This document shows, piece by piece, positions 45,448 through 54,392 of a stretch of 64,000 nt of DNA; positions within the stretch are counted from its first letter, which is position 1; every line of letters starts with the position of its first letter. Origin of the DNA: Parahaliea mediterranea (GTDB taxonomy: Bacteria; Pseudomonadota; Gammaproteobacteria; Pseudomonadales; Halieaceae); contig NZ_QEWO01000001.1 in assembly GCF_003402235.1 (NCBI RefSeq), forward strand, positions 496,001 through 560,000. Direction: 5' to 3'. The position numbers and the translations under genes were made by a program. The notes below the pieces were generated by a model, which worked only from the letters and a program-made list of their open reading frames with translations, did not search any database and had not been told where the DNA came from.

Positions 45448-47576
45448 CCGGCGCTGAGCCTGGGCGCTGTGGCCTCCCCTTCGTCTTTGCCCTCGCGCCC
45501 CTTATCTCCACCCGCATCCTGCTCCGCTTCCGGTGGCTCCGGCGGGGTGGCCAGCATGTCGTCATGGGCCTCCATGCGCCAGGGAAGGACGGCCGGCGAG
45601 ATGTGCAGGAAGTGCAGGTGTTTTTCAAACTGGTCGAGGATGTCGGTGATAATGTCCTGCTGATCGTAGCCGAAGACATCGTAGGACTGGCCGCCACGGC
45701 GCAGGAAGACCTCGGCGCGGTAGTAGAGCCGATCCTCGTCCCCTTCGCGGGCCATTTCCGGATAGGCGAAGTCCGGCAGGCGATGCTCCAGCAGGCGGAT
45801 TTCATAGATGAAGTCCACCTGATCGTCCTTGATCACCTCCAGGTAAATACGGCTGTGCTCGTCGTCGGTATGCACCTGGGCGTCCCAGCCCTCCTTGGCC
45901 AGTTCCCGCTCCACCCGCATCATCGCCTTGCGCACGGTGCTGTCCATGAAGTCGCTCACTTCCTCCCGGTCGGGGAAAGTCACCAGGGCATGCAGGCGCT
46001 CGCGCCACAGGCTGCGGCCGCTGGTGCCGGTGAGCCGCTGCTGCACATCGGTGCGCAGGCTGCGGTTGTGGTGGCCCTCGATGGTCAGTGCCCGCCACAT
46101 GCCAAGTGCCGACACAATCATGATGAAGCTGAAGGGCAATGCGCTCAGGATGGTCATGGTCTGCAGGGCACTCAGGCCCCCGGCCAGTAACAGGGTGGAC
46201 GCCACCACCCCTTCCGCCGATGCCCAGAACACGCGCTGCCACACCGGCGTGTGCAGGGCACCGCCAGAAGCCAGCGAATCGATCACCAGCGAGCCCGAGT
46301 CCGACGAGGTGACAAAGAAGGTGATGATCAACAGGACCGTAATAAACGACAGCACCGAGGTCAGCGGCAGGATCTCATAGAGCTTGAACAGGGCAATCGC
46401 CTGGTTGTTCTGCACCTCGGAAATCAGCACCGTGTAGCCCTCGTTCATGATTTCGTGCAGGGCGGTGCCGCCGAAGATGGAGAACCACAAAAAAGTGAAC
46501 ATGGAGGGCACCAGCATCACCCCCAGTACAAATTCGCGGATGGTACGGCCGCGGCTGATCTTGGCGATGAACAGGCCGACAAAGGGCGCCCAGGCGATGG
46601 TCCAGCCGAAAATGAACAGGGTCCAGTTGCCAATCCAGTCGCTGCGCGAATAGGCCTGCAGGTTAAAGGTGCGCTCGATAATGTGATTGAAGTAGCTGCC
46701 GGTGTTCTGCAAAAAAGTCTCGAGGATGTGCACAGTGGGGCCGACAGCAAACACAAAGCTCATCAGGGCGATGGCCAACACCATGTTGAGGATGGACAGG
46801 CGCTTGACGCCCTTGTCCATGCCCGCCACCACCGAAAATATAGCCAGGCAGGTAATGCTGACGATGCAGATGATCTGCACCGTGGTGCTCACCGGCACTT
46901 GCGGCCACAGGTAGTGAATGCCGGTGTTGATCTGGGTGACTGACAGGCCGAGGGTGGTGGCAATGCCAAACATGGTGCCGAGGATGGCAAACACATCCAC
47001 CGCGTGCCCCCAGCCGCCGTAAATGCGCTCGCCGATCAGCGGATACAGGGCCGAGCGAATGGACAGGGGCAAACCGTGGCGAAAGGCGAAATAGGCCAGC
47101 ACCAGCCCGACCAGCCCGTAGATCGCCCAGATGTGAAAGCCCCAGTGGAAAAAAGCAATCTGCATGGCCTGCTTGGCCGAACCGATGGTTTCCGCCGCGC
47201 CTTCCGGCGGCCCCGCGTAATGCAGCACCGGCTCCGCCACCCCGAAAAACAGCAGGGCTATGCCGTAGCCGGCGGAAAACAACATGGCGAACCAGGCGGG
47301 GAAGCTGTACTGCGGGTCGGCGTGGTCCGGCCCGAGTTTGATATTGCCCCAGCGGGTCATGGCGACACCGACAATGAATATCAGGAAGAACGCCACCGAC
47401 AGCATGTAGAACCAGCCGAAGTTGTGGGTGATGAAAATCAGCGTTTCATCAAAGACCTTTCCAGCCAGGTCGGGGTTGCTGATGGTGCCGACCACCAGCA
47501 GCACGATCACCACAACAGCGGGAATAAAAACAGGAATGAGAACAGTGGATGATTTGACGTTATCGTTGGTTGGCAT
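45444..47576 (-). CDS. betT: BCCT-family choline/betaine transporter with C-terminal sensory domain
   Basis: The 710-residue protein has twelve predicted transmembrane helices. The BCCT signature lies in the Gly/Trp-rich stretch AFFHWGFHIWAIYGLVG, plus the family motif WTIAWAPFVGLFIAKISRGRT. A cytoplasmic domain of nearly 200 residues follows (from about 510) with RERLHALVTFPDREEVSDFM. This matches BetT, which imports choline and senses osmolarity through its C-terminal part. The extreme end is acidic and low complexity. GGGGAG precedes the ATG. No betA/betB gene is nearby. Confidence 0.92.
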   Translation of the reverse strand: MPTNDNVKSSTVLIPVFIPAVVVIVLLVVGTISNPDLAGKVFDETLIFITHNFGWFYMLSVAFFLIFIVGVAMTRWGNIKLGPDHADPQYSFPAWFAMLFSAGYGIALLFFGVAEPVLHYAGPPEGAAETIGSAKQAMQIAFFHWGFHIWAIYGLVGLVLAYFAFRHGLPLSIRSALYPLIGERIYGGWGHAVDVFAILGTMFGIATTLGLSVTQINTGIHYLWPQVPVSTTVQIICIVSITCLAIFSVVAGMDKGVKRLSILNMVLAIALMSFVFAVGPTVHILETFLQNTGSYFNHIIERTFNLQAYSRSDWIGNWTLFIFGWTIAWAPFVGLFIAKISRGRTIREFVLGVMLVPSMFTFLWFSIFGGTALHEIMNEGYTVLISEVQNNQAIALFKLYEILPLTSVLSFITVLLIITFFVTSSDSGSLVIDSLASGGALHTPVWQRVFWASAEGVVASTLLLAGGLSALQTMTILSALPFSFIMIVSALGMWRALTIEGHHNRSLRTDVQQRLTGTSGRSLWRERLHALVTFPDREEVSDFMDSTVRKAMMRVERELAKEGWDAQVHTDDEHSRIYLEVIKDDQVDFIYEIRLLEHRLPDFAYPEMAREGDEDRLYYRAEVFLRRGGQSYDVFGYDQQDIITDILDQFEKHLHFLHISPAVLPWRMEAHDDMLATPPEPPEAEQDAGGDKGREGKDEGEATAPRLSAG

Positions 47577-47652
47577 GAATCTCCCCGCAGCCGGACATAG
47601 TTGCTTACCAGCCTAGCATCTGGGCGCGGGAATTGCCCGGCGGGCGGAGGAA

Positions 47653-47679
47653 CAACCCGCGCCACCAGGGCGCGGGTTG
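47653..47679 (-). terminator. GC-rich hairpin after the beta-oxidation gene
   Basis: CAACCCGCGCC and GGCGCGGGTTG form an 11-bp stem with a 5-base loop, starting about 20 bases after the multienzyme stop. The minus-strand tail (TTCCTCC) is T-poor. Confidence 0.5.
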
Positions 47680-47698
47680 AGGGTTTACAGCTGGCCTG

Positions 47699-49846
47699 TC
47701 AGGCGAATGGTTCGCCAGCGGCGGCCTTCTCAAGCGCAATGGCGGGCGGTTCAAAGCGCTCGCCGTAGGTGGCGGCCAGTTCGCGGCAGCGGTCCACAAA
47801 GTTCTGCACACCGTAGGTGTTGACGAACTGGATGAAGCCGCCGGTCCAGGCCGGTGCACCAATGCCCATGATGGAGCCGATGTTGCCATCGTCCACGTTG
47901 CGCAGCACCCCTTCCTGCAGGCACTTCAGGGACTCAATCACCTGCCGGAACAGCATGCGGTCCTTCATGTCCTGCTCGGGAATGTGGGTGCCTTCCTGGT
48001 AGTACAGATCGAACAGGCCCGGCCAGATGCGCTTGCTGCCGTCGTCGCTGTACTCGTAAAAGCCACCGCCGTGGTGGCGGCCGCCGCGGCCGTGCTCCTC
48101 GACCATGGTGGCAACCACCTCGCGGGTTACGCTGGCGTCGGTGTGCTGATCCTCCACGCCCATCGCTTTCCAGGTCTGCTGGGCCTTGCGGGTCAGCTCC
48201 AGACTCACTTCGTCGTACACCGCCAGCGGGCCCACCGGCATGCCCACCGCCTTGCCCAGGCTGTCAATCTGCACCGGGTGGGCGCCCTCCCTCAGCATTC
48301 TCACGCCCTCGTCCAGGTAGGTGCCAAAGGTGCGGGAGGTGAAAAAGCCCAGGGAGTCGTTGACGACAATCGGCGTTTTGCGAATCTGCCTGGCGTAGTC
48401 GAAGGCCCGGGCCAGGGTTTCGTCGGAGGTCTTTTCGCCGCAGATGATTTCAATCAGCGGCATTTTGTCCACCGGCGAGAAGAAGTGAATGCCGATGAAG
48501 TTCTCCGGCTTGCTGCTGGCCTCGGCCAGTTGGGTGATCGGCAGGGTGGAGGTATTGGAGCCCCACACGCCGTCTTCGCTGAGGCAGGGCTCAGTCTCGC
48601 GGGTGATCTTGTGCTTGAGCTCGATGTTCTCGAACACGGCCTCGATGATGAGGTCGCAGCCCTTCAGGTCCGCGTTGTCGGCGCTGGGCTGGATAAGGCC
48701 CAGAATGTCCGCCTTCTGCGCCTCGCTCATTTTGCCGCGGCCGACGCGCTTGGCCAGCAGGCCCTCGGAATAGGCCTTGCCCTTTTCGGCGGCCTCCAGG
48801 GAAACATCCTTCAGCACCACCTCGATGCCCGCCATGGCAGACACATAGGCAATGCCCTGCCCCATCATGCCGGCACCCAGCACGCCAACCTTCTTCACCG
48901 CTCGTGGCTCAATGCCGTCCGGCCGGCTGGCGCCGCCGTTCAGGCGATTCATGCCAAAGAAGAAGGTGGAAATCATGTTCTTCGCCACCGGCGTGGTCAC
49001 CAGGTAGGCCAGGCCACGGGATTCCACCCGCAGTGCGGTATCAAAGTCCAGCCGGGCTGCGTTAACCGCGCAGTCGAGAATTTCCTCCGGTGCCGGCAAC
49101 AGGCCGCGGGTTTTCTGGCGCAGCATGGCAGGCATCACGGTGATCAGCTGGGCCACCGCCGGGTGGCTGGCATTGCCGCCGGGAATCTTGAAGCCCTTGC
49201 GGTCCCAGGGCTGCACCGCGGCGTCGGCGTTGTCCTTCTGGGACAGAATCCAGGCCTTGGCGGCCGGCACCAGCTCCTCGCGGGTGGCCACCAGTTCATC
49301 CACCAGGCCCTGCTCCTTCGCATCGGCCGCTTTCACGCGGGTGCCTTCCAGCAGATAGGGCAGCGCGGCCTGCAGGCCCAGCAGGTTGGTGAGGCGCACG
49401 ACCCCACCGCCGCCAGGCAGCAGGCCCAGGCTCACTTCCGGCAGGCCGACGATCACGCCCTTGTCGTCCCAGGCCACCCGGTGGTTGCAGCACAGGCAGA
49501 TCTCGTAGCCACCGCCCAGGGCGGCACCATTGATGGCCGCCACCACCGGCACAGGCAGTTTTTCCAGCCGGCGCAACTGGTCTTTGGTGTTGTGCAGCTC
49601 GTCCATGAACAGGGCTTCGTCGCCCTTTTTAGCCGCCAGCAGGTCGTTCAGGTCGCCACCGGCGAAGAACACTTTCTTGGCAGAGGCCAGCACCACACCA
49701 CTCAGGCCCTCTTCGTTTTCCAGTCGTTCGATGGTTTGTGCCATCGCCTCGCGGTATTCCTGGTTCATGGCATTGACCGGGCCGGTCATGTCCATGGTCA
49801 CGGTGACGATGCCGTCGGCGTCTTTCTCGTACTTGAATACACTCAT
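47699..49846 (-). CDS. Beta-oxidation multifunctional protein (enoyl-CoA hydratase / 3-hydroxyacyl-CoA dehydrogenase)
   Basis: The 715-residue protein joins two domains. The crotonase half has [28 protein letters not shown] and the catalytic-Glu region [14 protein letters not shown]. The dehydrogenase half has [14 protein letters not shown] and the conserved [15 protein letters not shown]. It hydrates enoyl-CoA and oxidises 3-hydroxyacyl-CoA with NAD in fatty-acid breakdown. It ends an operon begun by the thiolase 26 bases upstream. It resembles FadJ/FadB, but is not clearly either. Confidence 0.93.
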   Translation of the reverse strand: MSVFKYEKDADGIVTVTMDMTGPVNAMNQEYREAMAQTIERLENEEGLSGVVLASAKKVFFAGGDLNDLLAAKKGDEALFMDELHNTKDQLRRLEKLPVPVVAAINGAALGGGYEICLCCNHRVAWDDKGVIVGLPEVSLGLLPGGGGVVRLTNLLGLQAALPYLLEGTRVKAADAKEQGLVDELVATREELVPAAKAWILSQKDNADAAVQPWDRKGFKIPGGNASHPAVAQLITVMPAMLRQKTRGLLPAPEEILDCAVNAARLDFDTALRVESRGLAYLVTTPVAKNMISTFFFGMNRLNGGASRPDGIEPRAVKKVGVLGAGMMGQGIAYVSAMAGIEVVLKDVSLEAAEKGKAYSEGLLAKRVGRGKMSEAQKADILGLIQPSADNADLKGCDLIIEAVFENIELKHKITRETEPCLSEDGVWGSNTSTLPITQLAEASSKPENFIGIHFFSPVDKMPLIEIICGEKTSDETLARAFDYARQIRKTPIVVNDSLGFFTSRTFGTYLDEGVRMLREGAHPVQIDSLGKAVGMPVGPLAVYDEVSLELTRKAQQTWKAMGVEDQHTDASVTREVVATMVEEHGRGGRHHGGGFYEYSDDGSKRIWPGLFDLYYQEGTHIPEQDMKDRMLFRQVIESLKCLQEGVLRNVDDGNIGSIMGIGAPAWTGGFIQFVNTYGVQNFVDRCRELAATYGERFEPPAIALEKAAAGEPFA

Positions 49847-49872
49847 TGCTTTTCCCTCTGTCTGCCGGCCGC

Positions 49873-51081
49873 TTACACGCGCTCAATGATGGTGGAGATA
49901 CCCATGCCGCCGCCCACACACAGGGACAGCATGGCGCGCTTGAGCCCGCGGCGTTCCAGCTCGTCGAGCATGGTGGACACTAGCATGGCACCGGTGGCGC
50001 CGAGGGGGTGGCCCATGGCAATGGCGCCGCCGTTGACGTTGGTTACCTCGTGGTCAATGCCCAGGTCTTTCATGTAGCGCATGGCCACCGAGGCAAAGGC
50101 CTCGTTGATTTCCCACAGGTCGATATCGGATTTTTTCAGGCCCGCTTTCTTCAGGCATTTTTCGGCGGCGGGGCCGGGGCCGGTGAGCATGATGATGGGG
50201 TCGGTGGACAGCACCGCGGTGGCCACGATGCGCCCGCGCGGCGTGAGGCCCAGGTCCTTGCCGGCTTTCTCGCTGCCAATCAGCACGGCGGAGGAGCCGT
50301 CGACAATACCGGAGGAGTTGCCCGGCGTGTGCACGTGGTTGATGCGATCCAGGGTGGTGTACTTGGACAGGATGACATCGTCAAAGCCCATCTTGCCGGG
50401 CATTTCGAAGGACGCCTTGAGGCCGGCCAGGCCCGCAAGCGTGGTATCGGGCTTGATGAAGTCGTCCCGCTCCAGAATCACCAGGCCGTTCTTGTCCAGC
50501 ACCGGGATGACGGACTTGTCGAAGTAGCCGCTGTCGCGGGCGTGGGCCGCGCGCTGCTGCGAGGCCAGCGCGTAGGCATCCACGTCGTCGCGACTCCAGC
50601 CTTCCAGGGTGGCGATGGTGTCGGCGCCAATGCCCTGGGGCACAAAACCCGTCTTCAGGCTGAAGGCCGGATCGCCCCCCATGGCACCGCCGTTGGAACC
50701 CATCGGCACCCGCGACATGCACTCGACGCCACCGGCCACCACCAGGTCCTCCCAGCCGGAGGCCACTTTCTGGGCGGCGATGTTCACCGCCTCCAGGCCA
50801 GAGGCGCAAAAGCGATCCAGCTGCACGCCGGCCACGGATTCGTCCCACTCGGCGTTCTGCACAATCATCTTGGCAATGTCGGAGCCCTGCTCGCCCACCG
50901 GGGTCACGCAGCCCATCACCACGTCGTCCACGTAGGCGGTATCCAGGTCGTGACGGCTCTGCAGGGCCCGCAGCAGGCCGGCGCCAAGGTCGACGGGTTT
51001 CACTTCGTGCAGGGAGCCGTCGCGCTTGCCCTTGCTGCGGGGCGTGCGCACGGCGTCGTAGATAAACGCGGTGTTGGACAT
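49873..51081 (-). CDS. Acetyl-CoA C-acyltransferase (thiolase)
   Basis: The 402-residue protein is a full thiolase. The nucleophilic Cys is in [13 protein letters not shown] near residue 90, [10 protein letters not shown] carries the conserved His, and [10 protein letters not shown] carries the second Cys. It cleaves 3-ketoacyl-CoA to acetyl-CoA. The ATG at 51081 is chosen by homology and by AGAGG upstream; 29 codons of open frame lie before it. It precedes the multienzyme gene, so the pair encodes the last steps of beta-oxidation. Confidence 0.93.
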   Translation of the reverse strand: MSNTAFIYDAVRTPRSKGKRDGSLHEVKPVDLGAGLLRALQSRHDLDTAYVDDVVMGCVTPVGEQGSDIAKMIVQNAEWDESVAGVQLDRFCASGLEAVNIAAQKVASGWEDLVVAGGVECMSRVPMGSNGGAMGGDPAFSLKTGFVPQGIGADTIATLEGWSRDDVDAYALASQQRAAHARDSGYFDKSVIPVLDKNGLVILERDDFIKPDTTLAGLAGLKASFEMPGKMGFDDVILSKYTTLDRINHVHTPGNSSGIVDGSSAVLIGSEKAGKDLGLTPRGRIVATAVLSTDPIIMLTGPGPAAEKCLKKAGLKKSDIDLWEINEAFASVAMRYMKDLGIDHEVTNVNGGAIAMGHPLGATGAMLVSTMLDELERRGLKRAMLSLCVGGGMGISTIIERV

Positions 51082-51252
51082 GTTATGGCCTCTGGCGGTG
51101 ATGAACAGAAACTGCGGCCACAGGCCGCAGGGGGCCACTATGTTGCGATTGCCCCGCAGCCGGGGCAATGATGCCGGGATTTAAAAAAATTGACCCCAAG
51201 TAACACCGGGACAAGGCGGCCGGGGCTGGAGACGGCACCGGGGCCAGCCAGG

Positions 51253-52764
51253 CTAAAAGCGGAAGCGGTTACCCTCGGCCGTGTGCGTCACCTCACCGGC
51301 CACGCCCACCAGGTCCTCCGATACCAGGCGCGCCAGCACGGCGGCATCGGCGTCGGTGTTGGCTAAAAAGCGGCGGCCGTCTTCCATGCGCCCGACCACA
51401 ATGCCCCGGGCCGGCGCCTCGCCCTCGTAGCTGGCGGTAAAGGCCTCGATGGTCCCACGGCCGCTGGGTGACTCATCCACCGCGATGGTGTCCTGCGCAT
51501 CCAGCTCCGGCTGCAGGTTGCGACAGCCCGCTTCGGGCCACGGCGCGGGCCCGGGCTGGCGGCTGTACACCCCCACCGAGTGCTTGGTGAGGTAGTTGCC
51601 ATTAGCGGTGACTAAGCCGTGCTCGCCCCGCCCGGCCCGCAATTGCTGCACCATTTCCACGATGCCGTGGCTGGAGTAGTTGTTGCCCGGGCCGCCAAAC
51701 AGGGTCAGGCCGCCGGTCAGGGTCACCCCGCGCGGGTCGTCAATTTTAATACCAATAGCATCGCAGGCCACCTGGACTGCCGAGGGAAAGCAGCTGTAAA
51801 TGTCGAACAGGCCCATGTCGTCCACGGCCAGGCCAGCCTGTGCCAGCGCCGCGCCCGCACAGGCGCGAATGGCCGGCGACTGGTGCAGCACCGGGCGCTC
51901 GCTGACGTTCCAGATGTCGTTGCCATCGGCGCCGCCGCGCAGGTAGATCATCTGCTCCGGCGCCACCCCGAGGTCGCGGGCCTGCTGGGCGGTGGTCATC
52001 ACCACCGCGGTTGCCATATCCACCGCCAGGATGGCGTTCATCACCTTGGTGTAGGGGTAGCTGATCATGCGGTTGCGATCGGCGGTGGAAATGGCCGCCT
52101 CTGGCGTCCACTGCTGCTGGCGCCAGGCGTGGGGGTTGGCCGCCGCCACCGCGCTCATGCGGCTAATCAAGCCACCCAGTGCCGCCAGGTGCTGTTGCTG
52201 CGACCAGCCGCGGGCGTGGCGCAGGGCGCTCTCAAACAGGGGGTAGGTGTTGACCGGCTCGAACAGGCCGTGGGCCTGCTCCAGCGGGCTGCAGGGGCGG
52301 CGGTTGTCACTCAGCCACACGGGTTCGACACTGCCGCCCTGCTTCCAGTGGCTGACATCGGCGCCGGTTTTCAACGCCTGGGACAGGGTGGCGATCAACT
52401 CACCGCCGCTGATCAGCACGCCCCGGCTTTCGCCCCGGGCAAGCCGGCCGGCAAAGTGGTTCACCAGTTGCTGCGGGGTATTGCCACCCACGTGGGCGGT
52501 AAAGGTTTGCGCAGACAGGCCCAGGCGCTGGCACAGGGCATCGCCAATGTTGGCGGGCAACAGCTCCGCCAAACCCGGCACCAGCCCCGCCAGAAAGGGC
52601 ACGGTGGCCACGGTATCCACGGCGGCGCTGATACCTTTGGCACCGCAGTCATCCAGGGCGGCGGCGCTCACCTCGGCCAGGGCATCCACCAGGCTGCGGC
52701 TCGGGTCTTTATCGCGCCAGGTCTGCTGGGCAACGCCAATCAGTACGGGCCGGTTATCACTCAT
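51253..52764 (-). CDS. Thiolase-like protein with TLP1-type C-terminal domain
   Basis: The 503-residue protein has a thiolase fold (GISAAVDTVATVPFLAGL, FDIYSCFPSAVQVACDAIGI) but lacks the usual catalytic set: the nucleophile loop reads HVGGNTPQQL with no Cys, and GHP is replaced by GGPGNNYSSHG. The C-terminal 90 residues match the additional domain of thiolase-like protein type 1 (GTIEAFTASYEGEAPARGIVVGR, split here by several changes). The family occurs in lipid- and steroid-degrading bacteria. AAGGGAAC precedes the ATG. Enzymatic activity is uncertain. Confidence 0.85.
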   Translation of the reverse strand: MSDNRPVLIGVAQQTWRDKDPSRSLVDALAEVSAAALDDCGAKGISAAVDTVATVPFLAGLVPGLAELLPANIGDALCQRLGLSAQTFTAHVGGNTPQQLVNHFAGRLARGESRGVLISGGELIATLSQALKTGADVSHWKQGGSVEPVWLSDNRRPCSPLEQAHGLFEPVNTYPLFESALRHARGWSQQQHLAALGGLISRMSAVAAANPHAWRQQQWTPEAAISTADRNRMISYPYTKVMNAILAVDMATAVVMTTAQQARDLGVAPEQMIYLRGGADGNDIWNVSERPVLHQSPAIRACAGAALAQAGLAVDDMGLFDIYSCFPSAVQVACDAIGIKIDDPRGVTLTGGLTLFGGPGNNYSSHGIVEMVQQLRAGRGEHGLVTANGNYLTKHSVGVYSRQPGPAPWPEAGCRNLQPELDAQDTIAVDESPSGRGTIEAFTASYEGEAPARGIVVGRMEDGRRFLANTDADAAVLARLVSEDLVGVAGEVTHTAEGNRFRF

Positions 52765-52778
52765 GCTGTTCCCTTATT

Positions 52779-52810
52779 GTTTTGTCGGTTGAGTAGGTTT
52801 TGTCGGTTGT
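52779..52810. repeat. Two copies of a 14-bp unit with 18-bp period
   Basis: GTTTTGTCGGTTGA (52779-52792) and GTTTTGTCGGTTGT (52797-52810) lie in the leader of the thiolase-like gene. Confidence 0.7.
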
Positions 52811-52851
52811 GTGAAATGCAAAAAAGCAGGTGCGCCATCGCCAGGGCAGGC

Positions 52852-53496
52852 TCAGGGCGCCGCCCGGGCAAAGGCATCAAGCGATTCAAGGTGCTGGCAG
52901 ATGGCCACCAGGGTCGGATACGGGGCCAGGTCCAGCTCAAAGCGGCGGGCGTTGAACATCTGCGGCACCAGGCATACATCCGCCAGGCTGAGGGCGTCCC
53001 CATGGCAAAAGCGCGGCCCGCTGACCTGCAGCTCCAGCGCGGCAAAGCCCTGGTGCAGCCAGTGGTGGTACCAGGCCAGTTTTTCCGCCTCGCTGTGCCC
53101 CAGCTCACCGGTCAGGTAGTGCAGCACCCGCAGGTTGTTGACGGGGTGGATGTCGCAGGCCACCGCGTACATCAGCGCCCGTACCCGGGCTCGCCCCAGC
53201 GCATCGGGCGGCAGCAGGGGCGGCTCGGGGTGGGTTTCCTCCAGCCATTCCAGAATGGCCAGGGACTGGGTGAGCACCTCGCCGCCTTCTTTGCCACCTT
53301 CACTGTCACTCTCACTACCTGCCCCAATGCGCAGGGCCGGCACCAGCCCCTGGGGGTTCACCGCGCGGTAGGCCTCGCCGCGCTGCTCCGCCTCCAGCAG
53401 GTTGATCGGCACCGTGCGCCACTCCACGCCCTTGAAGTTGAGGCCAATGCGCACGCGGTAGGCGGCGGATGAACGGATGTAGTCATACAGTTCCAT
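52852..53496 (-). CDS. maiA: Maleylacetoacetate isomerase (zeta-class GST)
   Basis: The 214-residue protein starts MELYDYIRSSAAYRVRIGLNFKGV, the zeta GST motif SSxxxRVRI with the catalytic Ser. The C-terminal helical domain includes DIHPVNNLRVLHYL and the conserved DALSLADVCLVPQM. It isomerises maleylacetoacetate in tyrosine/phenylalanine breakdown. An acidic insertion (GAGSESDSEGGKEGGE) around residue 60 is not usual and comes from a short repeat. No hmgA or fahA lies beside it, so it may serve another thiol-dependent reaction. Confidence 0.9.
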   Translation of the reverse strand: MELYDYIRSSAAYRVRIGLNFKGVEWRTVPINLLEAEQRGEAYRAVNPQGLVPALRIGAGSESDSEGGKEGGEVLTQSLAILEWLEETHPEPPLLPPDALGRARVRALMYAVACDIHPVNNLRVLHYLTGELGHSEAEKLAWYHHWLHQGFAALELQVSGPRFCHGDALSLADVCLVPQMFNARRFELDLAPYPTLVAICQHLESLDAFARAAP

Positions 53497-53515
53497 GGTG
53501 GCTGTCTCCGGGTGT

Positions 53516-54265
53516 TTACACAGCCTGCCCAGCGGCCGGCTCGAGGGTTTCGCGCAGGAAGTTACCCAGCGCCTGCCAGGAGCGGCGGTCGGCAACGGGG
53601 CTGTAGAGGGTGCCCATCTGCGGGTTGTTGGCGGCGGGATTGGTGAAGGCGTGCACGGTGTTGCCGTAGGCGTGCACCTGCCAGTCGGCGCCGGCGGCGG
53701 ACATTTCCGCAGCCAGTGCCAGCAGCGATTCCGGCGCTGCCATCGGGTCGTCGTAGCCGTGCAGGCACAGCACGCTGGCGCTGATGGTGTTGCTGCCTAC
53801 AGCGCTGCCCTCAGGCGCGTCAAACAGGCCGTGCAGGCTCACCACCGAGCGCAAAGGAGCGCCGACCCGGGCCAGATCCAGCGCGCAGAGCCCGCCAAAG
53901 CAGTAGCCGATGGCGGCCATGCGGCTGGCGTCCACCTCGGGCTGCTCGGCCATGGCGGCAATGCCCGCCAGCAGGCGGCCATGCAACTGGGCGCGGTCGG
54001 CCTTGAGCGGAGCCATTAGCTGCTGGCATTGCTCGGGATTGCTGCCGCGCACGCCCACCCCGTAAACATCCAGGGCCAGGGCGGTGTAACCCATTGCCGC
54101 CAGGGCCTGCGCCCTGCCCTGCTCAAAGTCGCCGCGGCCGGCCCAGGTGTGGGCCACCGCCACGGCGGGGCGCGGCTGCTGGCCGAGACTGTCGTCCCAG
54201 GCCAGCAGGCCGGAAAAAGTATGGGACTGATAGTGGTATTGCACTTCACGGGTGTGGATGGCCAT
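53516..54265 (-). CDS. Dienelactone hydrolase family protein
   Basis: The 249-residue protein starts at 54265 (MAIHTREVQYHYQ). The nucleophile elbow is GYCFGG (Cys as nucleophile) near 116, with a catalytic Asp in LHGYDDPMA and His in GNTVHAFTNPAAN. This is the Cys-Asp-His triad of the dienelactone hydrolase family. Its substrate need not be dienelactone. The longer open frame upstream is rejected because it has no conserved sequence. Downstream it nearly abuts maiA. Confidence 0.88.
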   Translation of the reverse strand: MAIHTREVQYHYQSHTFSGLLAWDDSLGQQPRPAVAVAHTWAGRGDFEQGRAQALAAMGYTALALDVYGVGVRGSNPEQCQQLMAPLKADRAQLHGRLLAGIAAMAEQPEVDASRMAAIGYCFGGLCALDLARVGAPLRSVVSLHGLFDAPEGSAVGSNTISASVLCLHGYDDPMAAPESLLALAAEMSAAGADWQVHAYGNTVHAFTNPAANNPQMGTLYSPVADRRSWQALGNFLRETLEPAAGQAV

Positions 54266-54392
54266 GGCTGGGGGTGGGCTCCTGCTTGCGACAAAGGGGC
54301 CATAGCCTATTACAGGCAGCGCCCGCCAGCCAGCGCGCGGGTGGCCTCGCTGGCCTGCGCAATAGCGCATGCGCGAATCAGGCGTGTTTGAG

